Assembly: GCA_907163345.1 (NCBI GenBank)
Contig: CAJQUN010000022.1
Coordinates: 4,960,001 to 5,024,000, forward strand
Reading direction: 5' to 3'
DNA length: 64,000 nt
Origin: Haberlea rhodopensis
Lineage: Eukaryota > Streptophyta > Magnoliopsida > Lamiales > Gesneriaceae
Every line of letters begins with the position of its first letter. The first letter of the stretch is position 1. Below are positions 33,297 to 43,552 of this stretch, one piece after another. Both the position numbers and the translations under genes were made by a program. The notes under the pieces were generated by a model that did not search any database, was not told the DNA's origin, and worked only from the letters and a program-made list of their open reading frames with translations.

Positions 33297-35393
33297 ATGT
33301 CTTCTTCTGACGATATTTCGAAGACTATAGACATGTTCGAGGAAGAGGGTATCCTGGGTCCCTCTCCTCGACATTCTTCTTCCTCTGATAGTGAGGAGAC
33401 TTCCAGCTCGTCGACAGCCCCTGACGCTCGTAGAGAGGAGCTTCAGGCTGCGACAGAGCAGGATCTGATAAAAGCCCGCGTTCCTTGGTTTGAGATATTT
33501 GAATCAGGGATTAAATCGCAACGGCACATATCCAGTATCCAAACTAAATGGGGGATTTCAGAGGGGACATCTATTATTGTTCCCCCTCCCGGATCTCGCC
33601 CCCACTTGCCTCCCGTGGATTATTTTCCCTTCTACTTAGACCAACTTCGAGGGGGACTTCGCTTTCCTATCACTTCTTTCTTTGTAGATGTTGCTTCCTA
33701 CTTTGCCATCTCTCTAAGTCAGTTGTTCCCCAACAGTTATCGATTGTTGGCGGGTTTCTACATAGTCCTATCCTTTTTTGGCTTTTCCCCGACTCCCGAA
33801 CTCTTTCATTGTTTCTTTCAATTAAACCGAAAAGAGATCGGGCTTTTTTATTTTTCTTCCCGAACAGGGATGGGTTTTCTTAAAAATTACCCCTCTTCCA
33901 TAAAAAATTGGAAAAGATTTTTCTTCTTTGCTCGCCCACTCCAACCTTGGGACTGTCCCATGGAGTGGAAAGAAAATTTACCGAAGGGCAAGTCAATCAA
34001 GGGGCTACTTGAGGGAGAAACATATCTATCGGTTAGTCGTAAGCTTGGCGATCAGTGTTTTAACCTTGGGGAGCTGATTGACGACGGACTGCTGTACTTG
34101 TTCCAGCTTAGTCCTAAGGGTGTTTCCCTAAAAATGCCCCTCGGTGAGTATTTACCGAGCATCTTGCTTTGTTTGCGTATTTTGTGTTAACATGCTTGAA
34201 TAATTGCTATGATGTTTCTTTCTTGCAGAAAACAAGATGCTGAAAGCCAAGATTGCTGCTAGCCTGAAGAAAATTGCCGCACCAGAGAAGGCTACCAAAC
34301 CGACCACTGAAACAAATCCTCCCCCCTCTGTTACACATGTTCCCCCCGAAGAGATGATTGAAGTACCGGAGACGGAGGCCTTGATTCCTCGATCACTGAA
34401 GAGGGCGGCCCCCGAGGGCCAAGGTTCTTCCTCTAAACTTCCTCCTGCCAAGAAAACTCCCCCCCGAATCTCCCTTACCCACCGAGCTAATCCATCTCTT
34501 CAAACTCGGGCTACTTCTCAACCTGCTCCTGGTGGTTCTAGCTCTTCTCGTCCAACCTCCAGATATCACATACCTGATTGGATTTATCCCCCCAACGTCC
34601 CGATTCTGAGAAAACCGGACCCCAAAATTTCCCATTCTATTATTTGCAATTGGGCCAATTCTCCCGATCGCAAATACCTGGGAGGATTGGCCTTCAGCAA
34701 TTTGACAAATGATTTTTCCACCTCCCTCACTCAGGTACCTTATATCCATTTCCATCTGATAAACTTTTTGTCTTCGGTATATTAACTTTATTTGCTTGCA
34801 GACCAATCTAATGGCTGGCGAGATTATGACTCGCTTCCAATCAATGAGATCCTCAGATGGGGAGAATCAGAAACATCTTAAACAGCTAGAAGGTATCGGT
34901 GAGGAGATGAAGAAATCCATAAAGCTACTGAAAGAGCGATACTCTGCTGCTGTTGGTACTCGAGATAAGGCAGTGGCAGCTCTCGAGGAAGCGCATGGTA
35001 AATTAGCCGACTTTGAGGAGGCTAACACCACTTTATCCGGGCAATTCAGGTCCGTGACTGAAGAGAATAAATCCCTCTTAGAACAACTTTCACAAGAGAG
35101 ATCATTGCGAGCTGAAGAGAACAAATCCCTTTTCTGAACAGCTTGATCAGGAGAAACTATCTCGGGCTACTCAGATCGAGGAATCCTGGCTCATCAAGAA
35201 AGAAGAGTTTATGAAGTCTGAGGAGTATGGTGATATTCTGGGCGAACGCGCTGCTAAGTTCCTTAACTATGGCTTTGAAGCGTCTGTTCGTCAATTTAAA
35301 GCCGCTGGCTATCCTCCTGAAGGAACTTCAACAGACTTTATAAATGTTGATGAGGCCCTGAATACCGTTCCCGATGAATTCCTCCAGTTGTAA
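33297..35393 (+). CDS. Antisense ORF (aORF) of the young Tat element, three exons, one frameshift
   Basis: Runs opposite to gag-pol at the 3' side of the element. Model: exon 1 33297-34143, exon 2 34229-34734, exon 3 34802-35393, with introns CTCG|GTGAGTA ... TTGCAG and TCAG|GTACCT ... TTGCAG. Exon 1 begins MSSSDDISKTIDMFEEEG and carries the 'putative gypsy type transposon' domain (SLSQLFPNSYRLLAGFYIVL, ELFHCFFQLNRKEIGLFYF, CPMEWKENLPKG). Exon 2 is proline- and serine-rich. Exon 3 is a coiled coil (HGKLADFEEANTTLSGQF) with a single-base shift near 35137, after which the frame at 35138-35393 continues the helix and ends DEFLQL. Such ORFs are known from Tat elements such as Grande, but their function is not known. 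It may be a captured host gene or an element-encoded regulator. Confidence 0.72.
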
Positions 35394-35509
35394 ATTTAGG
35401 GATGTACTCTTTTTGTTTTAAAATTGTAATCTTTGGACCATGATATTATGACTTTCCCTGTCTTCTTACACTCTTGTGCAAACTAGTCTCTCCAACAAGC
35501 GAACTTTTT

Positions 35510-37495
35510 AGAACATATATCAAAGTAATGAATATAACAGAACTCGGGGAAAAGACATCCCGGGCATAATAAGGTGATACAACTTCAAGTTCAAACGTTG
35601 ACCAAACATCCCGATCCAACGAATAAACCGAACATAAGCTCGCAAACCCGAGCACAATAACATGGTAATTTCAAGTTTAAACGTTGACCAAACATCCCGA
35701 TCCAACGAGTAAACGATGGTGTTTTCAAGTTTAAACGTTGACCAAACATCCCGATCCAACGATTAACCCGAACATTGCTCGCTACCCCGAGCATAATCAC
35801 TTAGTCCCATTTTAGGTTCAAATACAGACCAAACTTCCCGATCCTATATTTAACCTGCCAACAATGGACTATAATAACATAAGCTCGCTACCCCGAGCAC
35901 AATAACATGGTATTTTCAAGTTTAAACGTTGACCAAACATCCCGATCCAACGAGTAAACGATGGTGTTTTCAAGTTTAAACGTTGACCAAACATCCCGAT
36001 CCAACGAGTAAACGATGGTGTTTTCAAGTTTAAACGTTGACCAAACATCCCGATCCAACGATTAAACGATGGTGTTTTCAAGTTTAAACGTTGACCAAAC
36101 ATCCCGATCCAACGATTAACCCGAACATTGATCGCTACCCCGAGCACAATCACTTAGTCCCATTTTAGGTTCAAATACAGACCAAACTTCCCGATCCTGT
36201 ATTTAACCTGCCAACAATGGACTATAATAACATAAGCTCGCTACCCCGAGCACAATAACATGGTATTTTCAAGTTTAAACGTTGACCAAACATCCCGATC
36301 CAACGAGTAAACGATGGTGTTTTCAAGTTTAAACGTTGACCAAACATCCCGATCCAACGAGTAAACGATGGTGTTTTCAAGTTTAAACGTTGACCAAACA
36401 TCCCGATCCAACGATTAAACGATGGTGTTTTCAAGTTTAAACGTTGACCAAACATCCCGATCCAACGATTAACCCGAACATTGCTCGCTACCCCGAGCAC
36501 AATCACTTAGTCCCATTTTAGGTTCAAATACAGACCAAACTTCCCGATCCTGTATTTAACCTGCCAACAATGGACTATAATAACATAAGCTCGCTACCCC
36601 GAGCACAATAACATGGTATTTTCAAGTTTAAACGTTGACCAAACATCCCGATCCAACGAGTAAACGATGGTGTTTTCAAGTTTAAACGTTGACCAAACAT
36701 CCCGATCCAACGAGTAAACGATGGTGTTTTCAAGTTTAAACGTTGACCAAACATCCCGATCCAACGATTAAACGATGGTGTTTTCAAGTTTAAACGTTGA
36801 CCAAACATCCCGATCCAACGATTAACCCGAACATTGCTCGCTACCCCGAGCACAATCACTTAGTCCCATTTTAGGTTCAAATACAGACCAAACTTCCCGA
36901 TCCTGTATTTAACCTGCCAACAATGGACTATAATAACATAAGCTCGCTACCCCGAGCACAATAACATGGTATTTTCAAGTTTAAACGTTGACCAAACATC
37001 CCGATCCAACGAGTAAATGATGGTGTTTTCAAGTTTAAACGTTGACCAAACATCCCGATCCAACGAGTAAACGATGGTGTTTTCAAGTTTAAACGTTGAC
37101 CAAACATCCCGATCCAACGATTAAACGATGGTGTTTTCAAGTTTAAACGTTGACCAAACATCCCGATCCAACGATTAACCCGAACATTGCTCGCTACCCC
37201 GAGCACAATCACTTAGTCCCATTTTAGGTTCAAATACAGACCAAACTTCCCGATCCTGTATTTAACCTGCCAACAATGGACTATAATAACATAAGCTCGC
37301 TACCCCGAGCACAATAACATGGTATTTTCAAGTTTAAACGTTGACCAAACATCCCGATCCAACGAGTAAACGATGGTGTTTTCAAGGTTAAACGTTGACC
37401 AAACATCCCGATCCAACGAGTAAACGATGGTGTTTTCAAGTTTAAACGTTGACCAAACATCCCGATCCAACGATTAAACCGAACATTGATCGATA
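35510..37495. repeat. Higher-order tandem array: 353-bp period with 54-bp subunits
   Basis: Four near-identical 353-bp blocks (equivalent points at 35869, 36222, 36575 and 36928) are flanked by partial copies on both sides. Each block holds four 54-bp subunits containing TTTAAACGTTGACC and CATCCCGATCCAACGA, plus a 137-bp spacer containing TAGTCCCATTTTAGGTTC. Differences between blocks are few, for example AAATGATGG at 37015 against AAACGATGG elsewhere. Because 54 is a multiple of three, each block contains an open minus-strand frame of 94 codons repeating RWIGMFGQRLNLKTPSF; 353 is not, so the frame does not cross blocks. These are not treated as genes. Confidence 0.95.
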
Positions 37496-37552
37496 ACAGG
37501 AAATTTATTTATTTCGGAAATACATATGGGAATAGTAACGATAACTGAAAGA

Positions 37553-38872
37553 TTACACAAAATACTTTCTTAAATTATGAATGTTCCAAGGTCTCACCAG
37601 TTCCCGACCTTCGCGATCTTCCAGCCTGTAGGCTCCTCTTCCAATCACCCCTTTTATCTTATAAGGACCCTCCCATTTGGGGGCTAACTTCTTTACCTCC
37701 CCCGCGGGATTGATTCTTCGCAGCACCAGATCTCCCACTTGAAAAGCCCTCGGGCGAACCCTCCGATTGTAAGCATTGGTCACCCTTATTTTATACAATT
37801 CTACTTTAGCCAAGGCTTTCTCTCTCAATTCCATAATCCCGTCTAACTCTAACTTCCTTTTTTCTTCATTCTGGTCGGGATCGTAGCTCTGTACTCGAAA
37901 AGATTCAACTCCAATTTCTACTGGAATGAGGGCCTCAGATCCATATACTAAGCTATATGGAGTCTCTCCTGTAGATACCCGAGGAGTCGTTCTATAGGCC
38001 CATAAGACCCCGGGTAATTCATTTACCCACTCCCCTCGAGCCCCTTCTAGTCTTGTTTTGATCCCGTGCAATAAAATCCGATTAATCACTTCCACCTGCC
38101 CATTTGCTTGAGGATAAGCGACTGAAGTGAAGACTTGTTTAATTTTCATATCTTTGCACCATTCTTGTATTCTTCCTCCCTGGAATTGTCTTCCGTTATC
38201 GGAAATTATTCTTCTAGGTATTCCGAAGCGGCATACTATATTTCTCCATAAAAATCTGATGACTTCCTCCTCAGTTATTTTAGCCAATGGTTCGGCTTCC
38301 ACCCACTTAGTGAAGTACTCAACGGCTACCAGGAGAAATTTTCTCTGCCCTGTAGCGGGAGGAAATGGCCCAACAATATCCATTCCCCATTGGTCAAAGG
38401 GGCAGGAAATGATGCTACTATTAAGAATTTCCGCAGGTACATGGGATAAATTTGCGTGCCTTTGGCAATTGATGCATTTCTTCACAACTTCTTCAGCATC
38501 TTCCCTCATCGTCGGCCAATAATACCCAGCTCGGATAGATTTCTGATATAACATGTTAGTTCCTACATGATTCCCGCAACATCCTTCATGAATCTCCTTT
38601 AATAAATGCTCCCCTTCTTCCTTCGAGGCACATTGTAAAAAAGGAATTGAGAATCCTTTCTTGAACAACTTGCCTTCTATCAACACAAATCGGTTCCCCA
38701 TTCTTTTAACCTTAGCAGCTTCCTTTGGGTCAGAAGGCATAACCTTTATCTTCAAGAATTTAATAAGATCTCTCGCCAATCGGATATAATACATGGCTCC
38801 ATACTCATGATGATATTGACGGATATATGAGAAATTAAAAGCTCTTGCACGAGCACATTCCCGTTCTTCCAT
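37553..38872 (-). CDS. Tat integrase region of pol (separate frame after a frameshift)
   Basis: A 439-residue frame holding the complete integrase. It shows an HHCC zinc-binding region (HEGCCGNHVG ... CINCQRH), the catalytic DDE triad (D in QWGMDIVGPFPP, D in ISDNGRQF, E in ANGQVEVINR), PY-SLVYGSEALIPVE in the core, and a C-terminal GPY/F-type module (PKWEGPYKIKGVIGRGAYRL). It ends RKYFV. In an intact element it would be the last part of a single gag-pol polyprotein; here it is cut off from the RNase H by a frameshift near 38850. The first methionine is arbitrary. Confidence 0.88.
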   Translation of the reverse strand: MEERECARARAFNFSYIRQYHHEYGAMYYIRLARDLIKFLKIKVMPSDPKEAAKVKRMGNRFVLIEGKLFKKGFSIPFLQCASKEEGEHLLKEIHEGCCGNHVGTNMLYQKSIRAGYYWPTMREDAEEVVKKCINCQRHANLSHVPAEILNSSIISCPFDQWGMDIVGPFPPATGQRKFLLVAVEYFTKWVEAEPLAKITEEEVIRFLWRNIVCRFGIPRRIISDNGRQFQGGRIQEWCKDMKIKQVFTSVAYPQANGQVEVINRILLHGIKTRLEGARGEWVNELPGVLWAYRTTPRVSTGETPYSLVYGSEALIPVEIGVESFRVQSYDPDQNEEKRKLELDGIMELREKALAKVELYKIRVTNAYNRRVRPRAFQVGDLVLRRINPAGEVKKLAPKWEGPYKIKGVIGRGAYRLEDREGRELVRPWNIHNLRKYFV

Positions 38873-39248
38873 TCATGTACTGAACTAGCCAATTTTGCTA
38901 ATTCATCGGCACGGGTATTCTCCTCCCTTGGTATTTGCATTAATTCCACTTCTTGAAATTGAGCTATCATCGCCCGCACCTTTTCTACATACTTTCGAAG
39001 TTTCTCCTCTTTCACCTTATATATCCCCTTCACTTGATGAACGACTAGCATCGAGTCCATAAAGCTTTTATCTTCATGGCTCCAGCGTCCAATGCTATTT
39101 GGAGACCTGAAATGATAGCTTCAAATTCAGCTTCATTGTTTGAGGATAAAAATCCAAACTGGACGGCAACCCTGATTTCTTCCCCTTCAGGACTAATGAG
39201 TATGACACCTGCTCCTACTTCCCAATCGAGTAGATGATCCATCCACAA
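38752..39248 (-). pseudogene. Tat second (additional) RNase H, split by frameshifts
   Basis: Two minus-strand frames (39248-39045 and 39060-38752) continue the domain that starts as WSLFVDGSSTR at the end of the preceding frame. They give GAGVILISPEGEEIRVAVQ, NNEAEFEAIISGLQIALDAG, then SMLVVHQVKGIYKVKEEKL and REENTRADELAKLAS, that is the D-E-D-D pattern of an RNase H with a terminal ADxLAKLA box. The breaks look like a 1-bp insertion near 39215 and a 1-bp loss in a T run near 39068. A second RNase H after the ordinary one is a Tat hallmark. Confidence 0.82.
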
Positions 39249-42200
39249 ACAAACTCCACTCTTTTTCTTCCGAGGTATGGGTGACTTCTACCAGAAAATC
39301 TGACAGAGCTTGTGCTTTAATCGTAGTTCGGGGTTGATAAGTGACCTCAAACTCACTCAGCTCTGTGGCCCATTTTACCATCCTCCCTGATATTTCGGAT
39401 TTGGATAAAAGCCTACCCAAAGGAGTGTTTGTTATTACCATAATAGGGTGAGACAGGAAGTATGGCCGAAGTCTTCTCGCTGTGGTAACTAGAGCTAAGG
39501 CCAACTTTTCAATTTCAGGGTATCGCTGCTCAGCTCCTTGCAGGGCTCGGCTGACATAATATACAGGCTGCTGTTGTCCTGATTTTTCTCGGATTAACAC
39601 GGAACTAATGACTTCTTCTGCTACCGATAAATACACGAGAAGTGTTTCTTTGGGCTCAGGCTTGTTTATCAATGGTAACTGAGCCAAATAATCCTTCAAA
39701 TCCTCGAAAGCCTTTTGGCACTGGTCATTCCACTCGAACTTGACTCCCTGCCTTAATGCTATGAAGAAAGGCAAGCTTCGATCGGCTGATCGGGATATAA
39801 ATCGGCTCAATGCCACTATTCTTCCTGCCAATCTCTGCACTTCATTCAATGTCCTCGGAGGATTCATTTCTCGTATGGCTTGGATTTTCTCCGGGTTAGC
39901 TTCAACACCTCTTTCCGTAACCATGTATCCTAGAAATTTGCCCCTACGAATACCGAAAGTACATTTTGCGGGATTCAACTTCATGCCAAATTTTCTTAAA
40001 GTGTTGAAAACTTCTTCCATATCTTTGACCAAGTCCTTGGCTTTTCGGCTTTTGATCAGGACATCATCCACATACACTTCCACATTCCGACCAATTTGTT
40101 CTTTAAACATCTTATCCATCAGCCTTTGATAGGTGGCCCCAGCATTTTTCAATCCAAAAGGCATTACTACATAACAAAAAGTTCCCCCTGCTGTTACAAA
40201 ACTTACTTTTGATTGATCTTCCTGTGCCAAAGGGATCTGATGATATCCCTGATAAGCATCCATAAGACATAACAGCTCGTGTCCAGCAGTAGAATCTACA
40301 AGCTGATCGATCCTGGGCAAGGGATAACAATCCTTGGGACATGCCTTATTCACATCCCTAAAATCCACACACGTTCTCCATTTATCACCAGCTTTAGGCA
40401 CCAACACTACATTCGAAAGCCATGTAGGGAAGCCGATCTCACGAATGTGGCCTGCTTTTAACAACTCTTCTACCTGCTTGGCAATGACAGCGTCTTTTTC
40501 TGGTCCAAAATGCCTTCTCTTTTGCCTTATTACCCGAACACTAGGGTCTACATTGAGGCGGTGTTCGGCAATCTCAGGCTTAACTCCCTTTAAATCAGAT
40601 GTGCTCCATGCAAATACATCCACATGCTGATTCAAACAATTAACCACTTTTTCTCGTAATTCTGGATCAAGCTGGGATCCTACCCTAGTAATTCGAGTAG
40701 GGTGACCCAGCTCGATGTTGAGGAACTCCTCTTCGGGTGTTATTCGTTCTTCCTCGCCCCGTTTCCTCTTTTCATTTCCCCTTCGTTCTCTTCCTTCGTT
40801 ATTCTGCTCTTTTTCTTGCCTTAACTCTTGCACATAACATTTCCGGGACGAGCTTTGATCACCCCTTACTTGCCCCACCTCCTCTCCTACTGGAAATTTC
40901 ATGATTAGATGATAGGTGGAGGCAACGGCTTCAAAAGCAGCTAGGGCTGGTCTTCCCAATATTATATTGTAAGAAGATGGTGCATCCACAATGAGGAAAT
41001 TTATCATCTTTGTTTTGATCCTTGATGCTTCACCAATTGTAACTGGTAGAGACACTTGCCCTATCGGGTTTATGACTTCCCCTGCAAATCCGTGCAAGGA
41101 CGTGTTCACTTTCGATATAGGTAAGCTTCCTAAGTTCATTTGGCTTAACGTACCAAGAAAAAGTACATCCGCCGAGCTTCCTCTGTCCACGAAAATCCTC
41201 TGCACATTATAATTAGCCACTGTGGCAGAGATAACCAATGCATCATCGTGAGGAAAATGAACTCCTTGCAAATCTGCAGGCCCAAAAGATATAGACGGAC
41301 CCTCATGTACATGACTGGGGTCAATAGATAGCACTTGAAGCCTCCGGGCGTGATTCCTTCTTGCTCTGTTCGAATCTCCTCCTGACGTTCCTCCAGCTAT
41401 CATGTGTATAGTTCCCCGACTCGGAATATTGTTCAAGGTTTCCTCTTCTCCCTCTACTCTTTCTCCTCGGGCTGACCAAGGGACTGGCTGCGGTGCTCCT
41501 CTTCCAGGATTTATATTAATTCTAGGAGTGAAATTATTGTCTTTGAACTCCTCGTTAAATCCCCGCCCTCCATCAGACTCGTTAGATCTTCCACCTCGAA
41601 ACCCCCCTCCTCGATATCCTCTTCCTCGGAAGGACCCTCCTCGGATCATTGTTCCTCGGAAAGGTCCCCCCCTATGAGATCCACCCCGCCCCCTCTTCGG
41701 CATACTCTGATTCATTGCTACTTCCCGATGGGGTCTCATCGGTAGAAATTGGTCAAAACTTCTTTTGACTGGCTCCACCGGTTTATTCTTTCTGTTTACC
41801 TCTTCCCCAGTTTTGCCATCTCTTCTTTGCTTCATCCTTTGGGCTTCTTCCAGGTTAATGTATTTAGAAGCTCTTCCCAACAATTCATCATAATCAGAAG
41901 GTGGCTTTTTTGCCAAAGATCGAAATAAGTCTCCTTCTTTTAATCCTTGAGTGAACGCGCTGATTAGTACTTCCGAGGTGACATGCGGAATGTCAAGACA
42001 CGCATGACTAAATCTTTTCAGAAAATCTCGAAGAGATTCCTTCTCCGCTTGCTTAATCCCGAATAGACTAAGAGCTGTTCTTTTGCAACTCCGGCTGCTT
42101 GCAAACTGATGCAAAAATAGAGAACTAAACTTCGGAAAAGAGTCTATGATTCTTGCTGGCAACTGATTAAACCATGCTTGCGCTGCTCCCGATAATGTGG

Positions 42201-42831
42201 TCAGGAAAACCCGACATTTCACTCCATCCGTAAGTTGATGAAGAAGCGAAGCGTTTTCAAATCGAGACAGATATTCTTCGGGATCTGTACCACCATCGTA
42301 ATTTCCCACATTTAAAGCCCTGAAATTTGGGGGCAAAGGATCATCAACCACATGGGAGGCAAATGGAGTACTCCTCTGTGGAGGATACAGACGTCCTTCC
42401 ATCTTATTACGCATCTGCTGCAGCTCACTTTTCAGCTCTTCCATTTGGCGATTTAAAGCTTTATCAGCTTCTTCATTCAAATGATTAGAAATATGTCTAA
42501 CTTCCTTAGGCTCTTTTTCGGGTTCTCTTTCAGGCTCTTTTTCAGGTTCCTGCCGGGAAGCCAATTCTTCCCCCTCTTCATCTTGTACATTTTCTTGTTT
42601 CTGGGGGGGGGGGGGGGGGGGGGGCATAAATTGCCTCATAATCTCTCCAACAGTTTTGGTTATCATTTCCGTCAAATGCTCCATGGGAATTCCCCCAACA
42701 GGAAATGACTGAGGAACATGTTGAGATGATCCTGCATCTTCTGGCCCTTCTCCGGGTTCAGTGAACATGTATGGGTGAGAATTGGATTCGTTTCCCCTAG
42801 AAGCTTGCCCCCTGCCTTTACCTCTGGCCAT
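39193..42831 (-). CDS. Tat gag-protease-RT-RNase H polyprotein (1,212 residues)
   Basis: Starts MARGKGRGQASRG. Residues about 75-80 are a proline run encoded by 22 G on the plus strand (42603-42624). The gag domain is at about 165-310 (GNYDGGTDPEEYLSRFENAS ... FNQLPARIIDSFPKFSSLFL), followed by an RGG-rich region at about 380-425 (RGGSHRGGPFRG) in place of an obvious zinc knuckle. The protease motif near 548 reads VDRGSSADVLF: the aspartate is kept but arginine fills the usual Thr/Ser slot. The RT spans about 750-960 with YVDD near 918, and an RNase H follows to about 1170. It ends at a frameshift inside the second RNase H (residues 1195-1212 are the shifted tail). The frame is otherwise open. 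Confidence 0.93.
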   Translation of the reverse strand: MARGKGRGQASRGNESNSHPYMFTEPGEGPEDAGSSQHVPQSFPVGGIPMEHLTEMITKTVGEIMRQFMPPPPPPPQKQENVQDEEGEELASRQEPEKEPEREPEKEPKEVRHISNHLNEEADKALNRQMEELKSELQQMRNKMEGRLYPPQRSTPFASHVVDDPLPPNFRALNVGNYDGGTDPEEYLSRFENASLLHQLTDGVKCRVFLTTLSGAAQAWFNQLPARIIDSFPKFSSLFLHQFASSRSCKRTALSLFGIKQAEKESLRDFLKRFSHACLDIPHVTSEVLISAFTQGLKEGDLFRSLAKKPPSDYDELLGRASKYINLEEAQRMKQRRDGKTGEEVNRKNKPVEPVKRSFDQFLPMRPHREVAMNQSMPKRGRGGSHRGGPFRGTMIRGGSFRGRGYRGGGFRGGRSNESDGGRGFNEEFKDNNFTPRININPGRGAPQPVPWSARGERVEGEEETLNNIPSRGTIHMIAGGTSGGDSNRARRNHARRLQVLSIDPSHVHEGPSISFGPADLQGVHFPHDDALVISATVANYNVQRIFVDRGSSADVLFLGTLSQMNLGSLPISKVNTSLHGFAGEVINPIGQVSLPVTIGEASRIKTKMINFLIVDAPSSYNIILGRPALAAFEAVASTYHLIMKFPVGEEVGQVRGDQSSSRKCYVQELRQEKEQNNEGRERRGNEKRKRGEEERITPEEEFLNIELGHPTRITRVGSQLDPELREKVVNCLNQHVDVFAWSTSDLKGVKPEIAEHRLNVDPSVRVIRQKRRHFGPEKDAVIAKQVEELLKAGHIREIGFPTWLSNVVLVPKAGDKWRTCVDFRDVNKACPKDCYPLPRIDQLVDSTAGHELLCLMDAYQGYHQIPLAQEDQSKVSFVTAGGTFCYVVMPFGLKNAGATYQRLMDKMFKEQIGRNVEVYVDDVLIKSRKAKDLVKDMEEVFNTLRKFGMKLNPAKCTFGIRRGKFLGYMVTERGVEANPEKIQAIREMNPPRTLNEVQRLAGRIVALSRFISRSADRSLPFFIALRQGVKFEWNDQCQKAFEDLKDYLAQLPLINKPEPKETLLVYLSVAEEVISSVLIREKSGQQQPVYYVSRALQGAEQRYPEIEKLALALVTTARRLRPYFLSHPIMVITNTPLGRLLSKSEISGRMVKWATELSEFEVTYQPRTTIKAQALSDFLVEVTHTSEEKEWSLFVDGSSTRLGSRSRCHTH

Positions 42832-42892
42832 CTTGCCCTTTGATTTGTTTTTCGTTAGAAATTCGTCCTACTTCAACGCCTTAGATCAAATT

Positions 42893-42910
42893 TTCCCACA
42901 GACGGCGCCA
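42893..42910 (-). other. Primer binding site of the young Tat element
   Basis: Minus-strand TGGCGCCGTCTGTGGGAA, one base from the 5' LTR; the same string recurs in many plant gypsy elements. Confidence 0.8.
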
Positions 42911-42911
42911 A

Positions 42912-43552
42912 TGATGTGATCCGTTATTTTACGTGTTTGGTAGAAGTAAATGTGTACGAAAAATAAAAGGAATACACCAAGATTTTTTACGTGGAAAACC
43001 CTCGAATTGAGAGAAAAACCACGGGACCTAGTCCAGTATAAAGTTCCACTATAAATATTACTGATTTACAAGATGATCTGGACACAAGAAAAAGTTATTC
43101 AATGACTTACACGACTACTGTTGTAGAAATTATAAAAACAGACCGAACAGACTCAAGCTTGCTCTCTTCGGAGTCTTTTTGCCCAGAAAAATCCAACCCC
43201 CGCTATGAAGTTATCTGAGGGTATTTATAGGACTGCCCTTAGTAACTAACTCGCGGAAAATCAGCCATATGATGTCCTTTGATCGTGGCTTGATGGGAGC
43301 CAAGCGTGTCCGAGAAATCCGCCCCATTAAAGCACGTTCCATCTCAGCCGGTTAATCAGTTTTAATTATGACCGGGTCTTCCGCTACTCTTTGACCAAAA
43401 TCCCGAAGAGGGCAAAGGATGCCCGACAATATGCTGATCAGTATCCTGTGTTCGACAAGCATATCTTCGGTATAGTTTCTGCTCGGCAATTTTAGGGTTT
43501 GTGTCTTCATAAATGGATTTTACCCGAGAAATCAATATGTCATATGACATCA
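42912..43552 (-). repeat. 5' LTR of the young Tat element (641 bp)
   Basis: Partner of 32317-32957; no mismatch found by eye. Confidence 0.95.

Larger units (their letters stand above)
32317..43552 (-). mobile_element. Young Tat-lineage Ty3/gypsy retrotransposon, 11.2 kb
   Basis: Full-length insertion with a perfect 5-bp target duplication CTTAG (32312-32316 and 43553-43557) and two 641-bp LTRs with no difference seen by eye. On the minus strand: 5' LTR, primer binding site, gag-protease-RT-RNase H, Tat-type second RNase H, integrase, a 353-bp-period tandem array, an antisense ORF with its own promoter, polypurine tract, 3' LTR. The combination of a second RNase H and an antisense ORF is characteristic of the Tat lineage. 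Pol carries three apparent 1-bp frameshifts, so this copy seems unable to move by itself although its LTRs say it moved recently. Confidence 0.95.

Noticed and set aside
35869..37212. Four 94-codon minus-strand ORFs repeating RWIGMFGQRLNLK
   Set aside because: They follow from a 54-bp repeat unit divisible by three; the frame breaks at each 353-bp block and there is no known domain.
35510..37495. Possible CRISPR-like array because of regular repeats
   Set aside because: The repeats are contiguous 54-bp units without unique spacers, inside a plant retrotransposon.
39740..41677. Plus-strand ORFs opposite gag-pol (39740, 40334, 40991, 41402)
   Set aside because: Shadow frames of the long minus-strand polyprotein with no domain of their own.
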